A DNA stretch of 64,000 nucleotides from contig NW_025931366.1 in NCBI RefSeq assembly GCF_000764305.2, forward strand, positions 175,399-239,398, read 5' to 3'. Origin of the DNA: Hyalella azteca (lineage: Eukaryota > Arthropoda > Malacostraca > Amphipoda > Hyalellidae). The position numbers and the translations under genes are program-made. The notes below the pieces were generated by a model. It saw nothing but the letters and a program-made list of their open reading frames with translations. It did no database searches and was not told where the DNA came from. How positions within the stretch are numbered: the first letter of the stretch is position 1; every line of letters starts with the position of its first letter. Below, in pieces: positions 1 through 13,439 of this stretch.

Positions 1-212
1 GGAATTACCACACTAGGTAAATTACCCACATGAATTAGAGGGTAATTAGTTACGAATTAATATACTAGATATGTTACCCCACACATATTAGAGGGTAATT
101 AGTTACGGGATTACCACACTAGGTAAGTTACCCACACACATTAGAGGGTAATTAGTTACGGAATCACCACACTAGGTAAGTTACCCACACACATTAGAGG
201 GTAATTAGTTAC
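1..212. repeat. 53-bp tandem repeat, four copies
   Basis: Four head-to-tail units of exactly 53 bp (1-53, 54-106, 107-159, 160-212), each ending in gggtaattagttac. Units 3 and 4 are nearly identical, while unit 2 is the most diverged. The array probably continues upstream of the window, since base 1 begins at a unit boundary. Confidence 0.95.
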
Positions 213-2945
213 GAATTGAAGAAGTATCGTACTTGGAAAGCTCCGTCCGCCCAATGCACTTCCTGTCGAGGCAACATAAGGGCAGGGTTAGTGACTGTGT
301 TATAGGTGCTTACCTAGAGAAAATGTTACAAATTGATGATATACTAGACGAATTAAAGAGCTACATAGTAAGTAGACAGGCAAAAAGTTAATGCTAGGAT
401 TATAGTTCAAGTCGAAAAATCTAGCGTGAATACAGCAGTGATTTCGGGTGCAGAGATTTCGGGACTTCATTGACTTTTTAAGGAGTTTTCCATCACGAGT
501 TTACCGCGATAATTATTCTATGCACCAAGCCTGATTGTTTACCACACAAATCTGCTCTAAAACCTACATTTAATGACTAAAAATACCCCAGACAAATAGG
601 AAAACGAAATTTATGTGCTTAGTTTCAGTGTCGTCAGAATTTGAAATGGACAGCAAAATCGAAATTGAGTGGAAACGGTGAGAAATGGCAGGCAATGAGA
701 GCGCTGCGATGCAGTTTACGCACAAGACAACACTTAATTTAAATTTAAACGAAATGTTCAGACAAATTATGTAACTAGTGATCTCGTGTTAATTAAATGG
801 GTCCATCTAAAATATGATAATTAATCGGTGTCTGAAAACAGTTTTCAGTTGAGATGTATCTCGACAGATATGCCAGTTAGATTAGTCGTTATGTTTGAAT
901 GGCCGTTATTTGAAACAAAGTCTGTTTTCTTGCCCACTTTAGGCGATATGAGTCAACATGGTTGAATAATTAGAAGTTGGGTTATATAGTTAATGGAAGA
1001 TGGACAAAAAATGTCAGGGTATCAAAAATATAAGAAGATTCACATATTAACACCATGAAAACTGTTAGTGACACAATGACATAAATTGAGGAAGAAGAAT
1101 AATTTTGATGACACTGCATCATGCTGGCATGGGCATTCTAATAATACTTTAGTTTAAAAATTATCTACAGATATACTATGTGGGTATTGAAACACAAAGC
1201 AGCATTGGTATAGCTTGTTAGATTAACAAGCTAAAATCTACAGTGTACATTGTATGTTATTTTGTCTGCATGTGAACGTATGTGAACACACGTTCGCATA
1301 CTTTTACCACCAGCGTTATAATTGCATGTGAATGCCAATTCATATACCTTTGTTGTTACATGCATGCGCAAGCGATAGGACGACACTCACATTTCAAACC
1401 GAGTATTCCTCACCGATTACTCACTTTAAAAATACATGAGTATTTTTAATTATTTAATACATGAGTATAGTTGGTGGGGACTGTAAGAGTTATATCCTAG
1501 TGAGGAAGAGTGCTTTCGTTAGATCATAATGTTTAGATTCAGGACCTTTTCAATTCAAGGTATTCAGGACCTGTTTAATTCAAGGTAACTAATCTAGAGA
1601 ACAATGCCTGTGGCCCAGCTTTAATGATACGTCGACTTGTAAGCGCGCGGCCCAAAAGTCGGCCGGCTCTAAGCCGGTGGCCTGCAACAGAGAGAAGCCA
1701 GGGAATGCAAACGCAGTTGCTATAACGGAGAAAATTCCAACTAATAAGGCAACATAACGAGGAGGAATAAGCGAGGCATGATCTCCACGAGATCTCATGA
1801 GCAGGACAACGCTGTAAAAACTTGTCAATTGTCAAGAGTTCGCAACTCGTCAGTCAATCACTGACGGCAACCCACCGATCATAAACACACGTCAGGGTTG
1901 GACGCTTTCTACTCTCAATCTCGTCACCTCAACATCCACATTTCTGTGGTTAAAGGGCTCAAAGAAAACACGCGGATTTCAGGTAGCCATCTTGTAACAC
2001 TTGATTGCTACCGCCCACCCTATAAATCAGCCAACAACCAACAGCTGCATGAGAGTTTCAGACACGTTGTCTACACATTCCTTGATACAGACCCTGCAAA
2101 GCAGCTATTAGTCAAAAGATTTCTTTTACTCCGTGTTTGAAATAAATTCCTTTTTGCATATAAATAAAAAATTGACAAGGTATATTGAATATATGACAGA
2201 CCTGTTATGCCAATTGATTGAAAAAAATTAGTACAACATTGACGAGGCGAAAAAAAATCATATACCGCATCAGCATTATATTTTCAATGTGATAATTATT
2301 TGTTGAAAAGCTTTCAATATTATTTGTTGTCGCAAAAATCATAATGAAGAAACGCTAAGTAATCTGAACAGTCAGTCTAGTTGCCCTGCGATAATGAATT
2401 GCCCTAAAATAGTATTAATTACCATTATAATAATTGATTAAAAACTATAGTTAAATGATTTCATTTGTAATCACGAACAGGTCCGCGAGCTCTTGCTCGT
2501 ATTGCTCACCGAGCGTCGTAGCGTTTACTTGTGTTCACGACAGACCCGCTGAGATTGGAGCTCTGCCAGGGCTACATGCAATAGAACGTTATCACGTTGC
2601 CGTGAAACAATAATTATATTACTTCAACTAAATATGCAATGGATAGAGAGAAAATTCAGAGAAGACTGGCCAAAAAACAAAACGATTGTTCAATTGCATT
2701 GGCAAAAAAAAATCCTTAGTTTCTTCACATTTAAAATACGGAAACACTACACAAGAAAATAATGCAACAATTTTAAACGATTGCCCGAGAGTAAATAAAA
2801 CTTCATGACAGTAAAATACAAGTCTTTTCTTGTCACTAATTCTACATCAGTCAAACGACGACTTTAATGAACCATAACTACGCTGAAATTAGCTTTTACT
2901 GTCACGACATTAACAGCAGTTAAAGCGGAGTGAATCGCTGATTAC
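213..2945. other. Non-coding stretch, no gene recognised
   Basis: AT-rich sequence with no convincing exon. It holds a 25-bp direct duplication (1537-1586) and one solitary copy of the motif ttaccaccagcgttata near 1303, which is amplified at 2946. A minus-strand frame around 1589-1828 contains a hydrophobic stretch but has no supporting splice context or family resemblance. Confidence 0.5.
1537..1586. repeat. 25-bp direct duplication
   Basis: Two adjacent 25-bp copies (1537-1561 and 1562-1586) beginning attcaggacc and ending aattcaaggt, differing at only two bases. Confidence 0.85.
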
Positions 2946-3150
2946 TTTTACCACCAGCGTTATACTCAAATGTGAAGGCCAGAGATTGTTTTACCACCAG
3001 CGTTATACTCAAATGTGAAGGCCAGAGATTGTTTTACCACCAGCGTTATACTCAAATGTGAAGGCCAGAGATTGCTTTTACCACCAGCGTTATACTCTAA
3101 TGTGAAGGCCAGAGATTACTTTTACCACCAGCGTCATCCTCATATCAAGA
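2946..3150. repeat. 43-bp tandem repeat
   Basis: About 4.7 copies of a 43-44 bp unit starting ttttaccaccagcgttata and ending gccagagattg, with starts at 2946, 2989, 3032, 3076 and 3120. The last copy is partial and diverged. A solitary relative lies near 1300, so the unit pre-existed as a dispersed sequence before local amplification. Confidence 0.92.
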
Positions 3151-3514
3151 TAGGTAACGATTGTCGTGAGCATTTTTTTAAAGAACAGGTTAACTTTGAG
3201 ATCCTTAATTCTATATGGACGTGCTTAAAGACTTTGATGAGCATTTACTTCAATGGAAATGACCATTCACAAATAAATTTGTCCAGAAAATATTGTAAAA
3301 AATTACTCAAAACTTTTAATGCGCAATGAACAAAAACATAAAAGGTTTCTCAATTCTCTTCTCGTATTTTGTACTTTTATGTAAACCCATAATTATTCGC
3401 ATGACAAGAAATTTGCAGTAGGTTGTTTAATAATCTTAAATAATAGAGTTTGTTTAAACCCACTATATATATTCTCGACGGTCGGTCGACCATGACCCGC
3501 CCTTACTACACCTA

Positions 3515-3555
3515 TGACGTCATGCACTTCGTGACGTCAGCAGAGGATGACGTCA
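3515..3555. promoter_or_regulatory. Cluster of three palindromic CRE motifs
   Basis: Three perfect copies of TGACGTCA (3515-3522, 3532-3539, 3548-3555) lie within 41 bp, spaced 17 and 16 bp start to start. This is the canonical full-site cAMP response element bound by CREB/ATF bZIP dimers. No gene start was identified next to it, so function is inferred from motif density only. It could instead be part of an uncharacterised repeat. Confidence 0.4.
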
Positions 3556-4140
3556 CGCATCAGCCGGCCAATCACGATAATTATCGTCATGAATGCAGCT
3601 AATCAATGTGCAATAGTTTTGTTATTAGGCACTTATAGCGGCTAATATTCACGAAATTTTATCACACTGTAGCAAATGCCTAAATTTGGCACTACTTGTG
3701 ATAATTTTTGTGCAAATTTATTCATAATATAGTCAACATTTTTACGTATTTAATGAAAAATCTTGACGCTTTTCCGAAAATATCAACAAAACTTGTCAAG
3801 CAATTCAATTTATCCACTGCAACTAACCTTAGACGTCATTGCACTCAGATATGAGGGCGACATTTTCCAATCCGTGATAAGGATTGCTCATCTTATCTTA
3901 GGCCATTTTTTCGGCTGAAAATAGAGTATTGGATGTGACAGGAAGGAATAATTTTTAGTGAGGAATATTGAAAGCAAAGAACGGTTGCTATTCCTGGACA
4001 ACGAACAAACTGGTTCTGACTCTCAACATCTGACCTTTACGCTCCCAGGTAACAACCCAAATACAAATCAGGGACCATAAATTCTTGAAAATTTGTCAGT
4101 TAATAGTTAACAGAATAAAGAAATGATAACTATTTACGAT

Positions 4141-4339
4141 ATTACGACTCCTAAGCCGTATCAGCGGCGGCGACCTGCTCCAAACCTGCCATGGTATAAT
4201 AGGGTACGAATGAAGACACGCGTACACTTGGCAGCACGGTATTACGAACCCTGAGCTGTATCAGCGGCGGCGACCTGCTCCAAACCTGCCATGGTACAAT
4301 AGGGTACAAATGAAGACACGCGTACACGTGGCAGCACGG
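4141..4339. repeat. Two-copy 100-bp tandem repeat
   Basis: Two adjacent copies of about 100 bp (4141-4240 and 4241-4339), each starting attacga and containing tatcagcggcggcgacctgc. They are GC-richer than the surroundings. An open minus-strand frame running across them is a by-product of the duplication. Confidence 0.92.
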
Positions 4340-4782
4340 ACAGAAATACGGGGGCAGCGAACGGGAGTTCCCCGCACCCGGGCCGGTCACAATTTCTCGA
4401 CGGAAGCGATTAAATAGATAATCCTTGATGGGAAATTTTTCCTTGAATTTGAACGTTTCTTTCAATAAATCCAGAGATAATTATCAGCCGTGGAACGTTT
4501 TATCTCAGCGCAGACATTGAGAAATAATTGTCGATTTCCATGACAGCGCGTAAGGCAACACTATGGAAAACTGTCATCAAATTGTCCTCATTTTGGGATA
4601 GCATAACAGCACACTTCAAAGGAATTAGCCTTATACAATCCCCTCCTTGTAACAATCCCTTTCTTGCTCAGTGAGGCACTCCGACCAAGTTTGCCCCCGG
4701 ACAAAAGGACGCATAAATGCTACGTGCGGAAAGCGAGTCACTACTTGGACAATATGACTCACTTGGAGGACAATATGTGAAA

Positions 4783-5150
4783 GCTTTTATTAAATCAGTA
4801 AACAAAAGAACAATCTCTTATAATATCCGTAAACAAAGGAACAATATTTTATTATATCAGTAAACAAAGGAACAAGATTTTATTATATCCGTAAACAAAG
4901 GAAGAAGATTTTATTATATCCGTAAACAAAGGAACAAGATTTTATTATAACCGTAAACAAAGGAGCAAAATTTTATTATATCCGTAAACAAAGGAGCAAA
5001 ATTTTATTATATCCGTAAACAAAGGAACAAGATTTTATTATATCCGTAAACAAAGGAACAAGATTTTATTATATCCGTAAACAAAGGAACAATATTTTAT
5101 TATAACCGTAAACAAAGGAGCAAGCTCTTATTATATTCGCACACAAAAGT
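4783..5150. repeat. 31-bp minisatellite, about 12 copies
   Basis: Units of 31 bp with core gtaaacaaaggaacaagatt followed by a ttattatatcc tail. Core starts are at about 4797, 4828, 4860, 4891, 4922, 4952, 4983, 5014, 5045, 5076 and 5107, plus a degenerate copy near 5139. The end units are the most diverged, as expected for an array evolving by unequal exchange. Confidence 0.95.
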
Positions 5151-7027
5151 TTGCGACCAGAAGCCGGTTGCAAGAAACGAACCACTGACATAGAAAAAAC
5201 TTATTGAGTTGGAAGGAGCGTTCACGCGGACCCTGGAGAGGTACCTATACGAGGTCAACAAATAACGCAATAGCAGCATACTGAACTGGTCGATATAGGC
5301 AGCAGTAATATAGGTTAGGAGGGCGAACTGGAGACATGGATTGCATGCAGGAGGCTGATGCTCACTAGTCAAATTGCACAGCATACTCGAGCTTTTACGA
5401 ATGAACAAATTCCATCGAAAAAATCCACATTGCAACTTTTAACTCAATGGAAGTTTGATAAATTCAACCGAAGACGTGAAACTATCATAAATTCATAATT
5501 ACGTAACTCAAATCATATAATATTATTATATAATATTATTAATAATATATTATTATTATTATCAATATAATATTATTATTAAGGAGAACTCGTCCACGGA
5601 AAGCATGGAGTAGACTGCTTAATATCATGCGTTGCAATTTCTTTAAAAATTTAAAAACTTGTAATTTAAAAAGACAAAAGTTGATATTTCTAATAAAATC
5701 CCCATAATTAAGAGCAATTCAACGCTAAACAGTGAAATTTAAATATCCTATCAAACGGGAGTTCTTAGGAAGCACTTTGTTGAACTTTCCAGGTCGTTAT
5801 CACACAGGGAAATGAGAGTGTCATTGTCCAAATAGCGATGCAATATTTTTCGTTGTGTGGGTTATTCTGACCCAATTTGGACCAGTAAAAAGACGTATCA
5901 TTGACACGTCCGTTCAGTTTTCTTCCGTTGGCAAGAAATTGTCACTATTTCTACATTATGAATCGTTCTTTTTTTTTGATGGTGCAGAAACTCGGACCAT
6001 CTATGATGATCTAACTCAATATTATCAGCAACCTTCGCAAGACATTGCACTTAAAATCACAGAGAAAGTATAAAAATTAATATGATATTGAACAGCCATC
6101 GGAATGTTCACGTAAATATCATCGATTTTAATTGAACAAACCGCAGCATAGCTGAAATTTTAATTTTTCGCTTTTTTCGAGAATTGAAGCTGAACAAAAC
6201 GAGTTGATACGAAAAATTTTTACGTGCTGTTCCACGGTCTCTGAAATAGTTATGATTTGCGCTCGTAAATCGATCTAGCAATAATGAACTCATGTGGTGT
6301 AACATTGAACGCGGGTCATGGATTTGATTGCGACTATAATAATATAGTCAAGATAATATATATAATATATAGTCAAGATTACACTGCCTCGGAATCACGG
6401 CAGATCTGTCAACTCGTGAACCGTGCAGAAAAAAATAACAAATTCCTACGGTATTGCTTGACGATAAGCACTCTAAAAACTGAGCACATTGCCTATAAGA
6501 GTAAAATGTATCGAAATGAGGAAGCGAATGGAAAATTTGTACGATGGGTTGAATAAATTTAAGAAGGATGGTGAGAACAGGCTCAAGTCATCGAGAAAGT
6601 TGAAAACGATTACTAACTTGAAAAACAAGAGGTACCTATTAAAAACAACCTATAAAATACTAGAACTAACTAGTACGCCAAAAAACGTACGAGCAGACCA
6701 TCAATATAGAAATTGATAAGGAATTTGCATTTCATGAAATTGAAGTCGTCGACACAACTGTTATGAAGAACCTCGAGCCGCATGCAGCAGATCCATGTAC
6801 GATCAAAGATCACATCATAACCATCAGTTATATGACACGTGTATCTATATAATGTAGCGCGCGTATATATACGCGATATTACGGTACACGAAGATATGAC
6901 CAGCGTTATAGGTGATCGAAAATTAAAAAATAATCAATCCACATGAGCAACACTAAAGACGACTGTCAGCGTTGAGTCACGAGACGTGAATTGCGGCGTG
7001 AGCACAAATTAGGGGAGATGCAACAGC
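5151..7027. other. Non-coding stretch with AT palindrome
   Basis: No recognisable gene. There is an AT-only, strongly self-complementary tract at about 5515-5580 and an alternating purine-pyrimidine patch at about 6855-6876 (gcgcgcgtatatatacgcg). Short open frames here have no family resemblance or splice context. Confidence 0.45.
5829..5896 (+). repeat. Dispersed short repeat, copy 1 of 4
   Basis: Begins gtccaaatagcgatgca and continues through a segment containing ttctgacccaatttgg. Related segments occur at about 12047-12100 (minus), 13171-13234 (minus) and 23416-23485 (plus). The shared order is 'ccaaatagcgatgcac', then 'tttttg', then 'tgacccaatttggccca'. The family is unidentified and no terminal repeats are certain. 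Confidence 0.55.
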
Positions 7028-7189
7028 GTGAGCGCAAGGTGCGTGAGCGCAAGGTAGGTGAGCGCAATGTGCGTGATCGCAAGGTAGGTGATCGCAAGGT
7101 AGGCGAGCGCAAGGTAGGCGAGCGCAAGTTAGGTGAGCGCAAGGTGCGTGAGCGCAAGGTACGTGAGCGCAAGGTACGTGAGCAGTTAC
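7028..7189. repeat. 15-bp minisatellite, about 11 copies
   Basis: Ten full copies of gtgagcgcaaggtRN plus a partial copy, with a few substitutions. Because 15 is a multiple of three, a plus-strand frame stays open and would encode a charged V-R/G-E-R-K repeat. No start context, splice sites or flanking domain support a real protein. Confidence 0.93.
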
Positions 7190-7432
7190 AGCACGACGAC
7201 GTCAAGATAGTTAAGCAGCCGCTGTGTACGCTGTACGACGAGCCTGGCAGACTGAAGGTAAACCAACATGCAAGACGCAGAGGCGTTTAAACTTATTGAC
7301 CTGTTCACAGGCCTAACATCTGAACATGACTAGGTACCGGTTTTAAACCCATGATTTGAAATATTTCATCACAAGTATTCAATGCAGATTCATTATCATT
7401 TAACACATGGAATTTCTAACACGCGGCTACAC

Positions 7433-7551
7433 GCAGGCTACTTAGGCAAGCAGGCTACTTAGGCATGCAGGCTACTTAGGCAAGCAGGCTACTTAGGCAT
7501 GCAGGCTACTTAGGCATGCAGGCTACTTAAGCATGCAGTCTATTGAGATGT
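7433..7551. repeat. 17-bp minisatellite, seven copies
   Basis: Seven head-to-tail units of gcaggctacttaggcaW. The last two are degenerate. Confidence 0.93.
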
Positions 7552-8458
7552 AAGCTTGTGCAGTAGCGCTATGCTCTTCTCGTCTCTACATGAAATTACT
7601 TACCAGAGAGACGAAAATAACAACTTTAAAAGTATATCCGCGCTTCTTCACTGCTGCCATGACAAGTTTCAGTTACTTTAGATACACTTGACAAGTATTA
7701 ATAAGGAAATTATTGCAATACACCTGAAAATGTATGTGATCTCGAAATAGCAATAAATAGTTAAATAAGTTTAATAGACGGCCGTAGTTGGCTACGAGTA
7801 TACAATAAATTAACGAGAATACACGAGTAAACAAGGAATTATTTTGTGTAATTGCTGCTAATCGGAACGCCTGATTAGGTCAGATTTAAAACACTTTGCC
7901 ATGATAAAACAAAGGTCAAATTACCGATAATATTGAGACTGCACATTGATATTCGGATGAGTGTGACTTCAGAGACATAATAAACAGTAAATAGCTGTAT
8001 TTTGCAAATTTATATCCATTTTAATTGAAGAAAACAACATGGAGCAAATTGCTCGAATCATCGATTGTTCGTTCGACATCCAGAATTCGGCTGACAAAAT
8101 AACGATTTGAAAAAGAATAGGGACATTCGTAGAGAAGGTTTTACGGAGATATTAGACTGCAGAGGAAGAAAATATTCACTAGACACGCGACGAGGTTTTC
8201 ATTTTTGTATGCAACAGAGAAGATACATCGCGATCCTGTTAAAAAAAACATAATATATCATTTTCATCTTCCCATCTGCGAATGATATATAAGCAATCGC
8301 GAAGATATCCGGCGATTCTGTCCGTAAAAGAATTAATTCATCTTTTATAAAAGAGAAGAACGTGTCCCTGCTTCAGCAGCCTACTCCCCTGAATCTCTCA
8401 GCGTCTAAAGAAACTGTCGGTAGCAGAGAAGCGTTTTTCAAGAGACGCGAGTCTGCAT

Positions 8459-8650
8459 GGGGTCAATTTTGCATGATGGTGACGACTGAAGCGCGTGTCG
8501 CTCACGACGTTAGAGACGTGACTCTGGGGTTCAATTTTGCGTGATGGTGACGACTGAAGCGAGTGTCGCTCACGACATTAGAGACGTGACTCTGGGGTCA
8601 ATTTTGCGTGATATTGACGACATAAGCGCGTGTCGCTCACGACGTTAGCA
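8459..8650. repeat. 66-69 bp tandem repeat, three copies
   Basis: Three copies start at 8459, 8525 and 8594 with ggggtcaattttgc and contain cgtgtcgctcacgac. The third is the most diverged. Short frames through it are shadows of the repeat. Confidence 0.9.
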
Positions 8651-11600
8651 AATATGGACCTGCGATGCCGTCCGTCTTGCATGCGGTCAAAACATCTATT
8701 TACAATCGCAGAAACTAACCGATAATAGGTTATATGGTAATAGGTTATAGAATGGTTTGAATATGAAATAATTTAGTATTTCTGACATAGATTTAGGCCA
8801 TTTGGTCCTACTACTCTTCAATTGGCACGACGTTCCAATCCATTCTTGTTGGGAAAAATTGTGGTTTTGAGGGTATATATACATTTAAAATTAAAAATAC
8901 AGAGCTCAACTAGAAATTAGAGAGCTCAACGTTTTGACAGAACATTTATTATTGACGGAACGTCCTATGAGTTCGTTTCTTCATGCAAAGTTTTGTAATG
9001 AATTAATTACCTAGCATAATAACCAGCATCAGCGCAATTACTCACAGCCTATAAATTACGAGCCCACACTACGAATTAATTACATTCTTCTCGGCAATTT
9101 TTTCACCCACGGTTATCATACTGGAACTTCAGTACTTGAGAGGTGATAGGTACAGTGAGGAACGATCGTAATGGTCGGCCGCCTATACAAGTATCAAAAA
9201 TAGTATTATCCATGATCTTCGTACCTGAGGACATGCAATAAATAAATAATGAACTTGAAAAATACAAAGTTAATTGCAACATTTCCAGGCCACACGTACG
9301 TGCGAATTGAGCGGCTAGACAGCTTATCCCTAACTTATCACCCATAACATGCAGCTCAAAAGCGAGGCAATGCACTTGACAGCTGTGTGAGAAGAGCGTC
9401 GTAAAGCTCTATTATTTATTATTAAGAGGGCTCTGTTCTTGCGTCGCTGGTAGCTCCCGTAAACTGCAGCGTGGCAACTTGTAGAATAAAATATTGCGAT
9501 GAAATAATCGGAAACAGAAGATAATGATAGGCAGCAAGCGTTCACTAGCTTATTTTAAAACATACTCATGCACTTCAGCATTTTTCAAAAGCCTCAGTTA
9601 CAGGCTTCATATTTCGACAAGAAACGACTCGCTCGAAATCTTTCATCATCGTTATAATTGTTTTTTGTTTCAATAGATTTCTTAAATTTAACGCATACAT
9701 TTTAGACTACCTGACAAACCGCAAGCCGAATTATTCAGATTCTTACGTCTAAATATTTACACACCGCTTTGTCATGTTTCCCTATATGCTAAAACTTGTG
9801 CACATAGCAAAAGAGTTTGAAATTTTTCTGTAAAAATTTGGACATATTAAATTGTGGATAAGCCTCAGTTGGATTTGTGTTTCAGCTGGAAAGTTGTCTA
9901 GAGCAAAGAAAAATCTAATATTAACCAAAAATTCTAACTGCCAAAAGGATTGGAAGATCCTAAACGATTGGCTCGGAACACTTCAGGGGAAAAAACTTTT
10001 CATCCATAATATAAATTGCTCGGCAAAAATGTTGAATCAACCTGAACTACGTCACAGAAGAAAAACCTTGGAGGCAAGGAAATGATATGCTTCATAATCT
10101 GTAACTGAAATATAAGCTAGATAATAAATTTATAAATAAATTCATACCCTGGAGTAAGAAGTATCCGATAACCCCGGACCTTGTCACACACCTGGAAAAA
10201 AGATACATGGTGGTTATATGGCCGTATACTTAAATCATAATTTGAAATTTCAATCACATCAAGAACTTGAATGAATATAAATACATTTCAAAGCAAATGC
10301 TGAAAATGGTAAACACTCATTATTGCACTTTGTGTGATATTTTAAAGTACATGACACTGATTGGAAAATCTCTGCACGAACCGAAGCGATTCTCAATAAA
10401 GAACACACAAGCCGGGATTACAAATGTAACTGGAATGCAAGTGCATCTTTTAAAACATGTTATAATAAGAAAAATGTCATTAAACCACATTTCACTTATA
10501 ACGCGAGGACGAGCAAAACATTGCCATGTGGCAGTTGAGGCGTATAGTGACTGGAACTAATTTCGGCGTATAGTCACTATTTGGACAATTTGCCCGTTAA
10601 TTTCTCAAAGTGCGCCATGGACGAGCAGCAACACTATCCGATAGAAGGGGCTTCATATATATAGCGCGGTAATTTTTATAATTGTAAAAATGTTCTGGAT
10701 GAATAAATGTGAAGTGGTAACGCTTAAAATTTAATTTCGGTGAGATAGGAAACACAGTTAGGTGAAAAATTAGATAAATTTTGGAGTAGGTATGCAGCTG
10801 TGAAAATTTCAATTATGCACCAACAAGCAAAATATCAACGACGAGGAATGAAACATAAAAAATTAACTCTGCAAAATCACATCGGGATCGAAATGAACAG
10901 AAGTTAATTACATTAATCTGGAATCGCCAGATAAAATCGAAATTCAAGTTAGTATACCGAGCGTATTTGAGAAAAGATTCATTCACACGTACGTAGAATC
11001 ACGAGCTAACAAGAGAAGTCCGTAATTACACCTGGCATTATTGTATTGCCACCCGAGTACCGGTACTCAATATAGCGTACGGCAAAGATCGTATCCTTGA
11101 CATTAACAATATATAATTTACAGACGCTGACGAATAATGACGACAGTCCACACATGCACAAAAAAGTTACAAGCAGTTTGGCCGCTGAGATGTGGGTCAC
11201 ATGGAGCAGCCCCAGATCTTCAAAAATTCAAAATGTTTTTTTATTCGAAATTTGAAACTGAAATCTTTGAAACATTTGCAACTTTTGAATTCTGATATGT
11301 AGGACCTGTTTAATGTGAGTGGTCTTACAGCTTTTACTATTAAAAACTGAAAGAAGAACACAGTTGAGAAACGAAACCTCCAATAGGAAATAAGCCAAAT
11401 AAAATAATAATATTAATGATAATAATAATAAATAAGAGCCTTCAATTGTGATGCGAGTTAGAGTGAAGAAGAATCTTAATTACTATTGAATAATTAAACA
11501 TAAATAAATAATATATAATTCTATAAATTAATAACTGGAAACAATGACTTGATATGACGGAGTTTTTATCGCACAGGAAAGGCAGGCTGGTTAGTGGTTA

Positions 11601-13283
11601 ACATCTCCCACATTAAAGATGAATTTAAAGGAAGTGCTTATCACTCTTACTGAGAGAACCCTTAATAACAAATAACTAATAGAGTGCCTTGAGTGCCTTC
11701 CCATTGACATATAAAGCTTCAAGAAAAACTTATAAGTATGTAGAAATTCGAACTGTTTAGAACGATTTTATAAAATCATTACAACTTATTTAGAAGGCCC
11801 GTCTATCAATCAATGGGCGTCTGCATTATAACTCGACACGAAGAACAGACCACGTAAGAAAATTCAACTTAAATACCGTCGCCGTAGCAGGAACCTATAA
11901 CCGTATAATAGCACCTGTATGTGAACTACCAACACTAATGACTAAATATTCCAAAGTCCTCAGGCCTCAGGCAAATCAATGGGTCATACTGTCCAAATAT
12001 TGACACACTTTCTCATCGTAGAACTGATACGCCATTTTAATACCAAACTTGGTCAGGATGACACATACAAGGACAAAAAGTACATCGCTATTTGTATAAA
12101 TTTTTGATCATTTCTCGGGGGGCAAGCCCAGTCAAGTCTTCAGCTTGAAACAAAGCCACTGAAGAAAATGTGCATCCTCTTCTTTCAGGCCATTCTTCCG
12201 GCTGCGTACTTATATATTAGAGGGAATGTGCCATGATGTGCCACATTAAATACATTTAATGTATATTTCAATACATAATAAAATCATTTAAATACATGTT
12301 TAATAATGACATGAAGTACTGACATAAGTGGAAAGAGTATTTGCATGTTGAGCATAATTCTGGTAGAATTTCTTTATATTTTAATTTGTTAACACACCAC
12401 TTGTTATCATTAAGCAAAGATTATGTAGAACTATTTTCCAGACCAAAAATTTACAACGAAAATGAACTGTATTTAGCAATCAAACAGAATTTGAAGCATC
12501 TACCTCAAATAAGTTCATTTTGCATAGCCTTGTTAAAAAGAAGTCTTGCTTCATCAGCGTCCACATGCTAGCCATTCATTATTGTGTCTCTCGACATGTA
12601 TATGGCTCATAAATGTAGTAGTATGACAGTTGGACAACCTTATACATTAACATAACTGTCCGTGTGTGTTAAATATTCATCAAGCTCGCTAAGAAACCTC
12701 TACACGTGATTAAAAACACAAATATAACGAAAAAAAAATTACACACAATAGTGTATAATGGCGTCTTGATACTTAGCAATAAGCCTTACAAGAGACACCG
12801 GTTATCAGTAAATAATGGAGTGTCGAAGGCTCATCTCGAGGGTCCAATCTTCATGTTCATCATCACGTGAGTACCCACATAAAGAATAGGAAATATGGAA
12901 ATATAGCTCGATTCATAATACAAGTGACAAAACTTAATTTAAATTGCTGAACTTGCTATCAAGCAATGATAAGGGTGACAAAGAAACATCCATTTATGCC
13001 AATTATTCTGACCAATTTAGTAGAAAACTTGGAATAAAAAACTCGCATATTTGTATGTCATGAATAAGTGTGGGTATAATGCCAATACGTGCCACTCATA
13101 AATATGAATGGGTCACGTTGTCATAGTAGCACATTCTGCATATATATTACTAATAAGTCCTTCAGCCGCCTAAAACTGGGTTGAAATGGGTCATATAAAA
13201 AGGGCAAGAAGTGCATCGCTATTTGGACAAAGTCTCAATTTTTCTGAGTGTAACGTAAACTCGAGTATCCAGGACCAAGTGTT
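8651..13283. other. Long non-coding AT-rich stretch
   Basis: No exon, RNA gene or complete mobile element was recognised. It includes two minus-strand copies of the dispersed 'ccaaatagcgatgcac' repeat (about 12047-12100 and 13171-13234) and short runs such as aataataat near 11400. Confidence 0.45.
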
Positions 13284-13439
13284 CAGGGGCCATACTTTCA
13301 AAATTCGCTAAGTGAACGTAAGTATACTCAAGATATATTTTCTAGTCTATGATTGGTGGATTTTGATTGAAAGGCCGTCAATGATTGGCTAATGAACTTA
13401 CGATCTCTCAACTTTTTTTTTTGAAAGTATAGGCTCAGG
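13284..13439. mobile_element. Short inverted-repeat element, family A copy 1
   Basis: Terminal inverted repeats are caggggccatactttcaaaa at the left and, read inward from the right, cctgagcctatactttcaaa. The interior includes 'gattggtgg' and 'gattggct' motifs shared with the copies at about 18369 and 29618. It has no coding capacity, so it is a non-autonomous DNA element (MITE). The superfamily is unassigned because no clear target duplication was found. Confidence 0.6.

Noticed and set aside
1589..1828. Minus-strand frame with a hydrophobic segment (YVALLVGIFSVIATAFAFPG)
   Set aside because: Could be a membrane helix by composition, but there is no family match, flanking exon or conserved motif.
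6966..7290. Charged repeat protein (RERKVGERK) in the 15-bp minisatellite
   Set aside because: The complementary strand is also open, no splice or start context supports it, and the repeat explains the frame.
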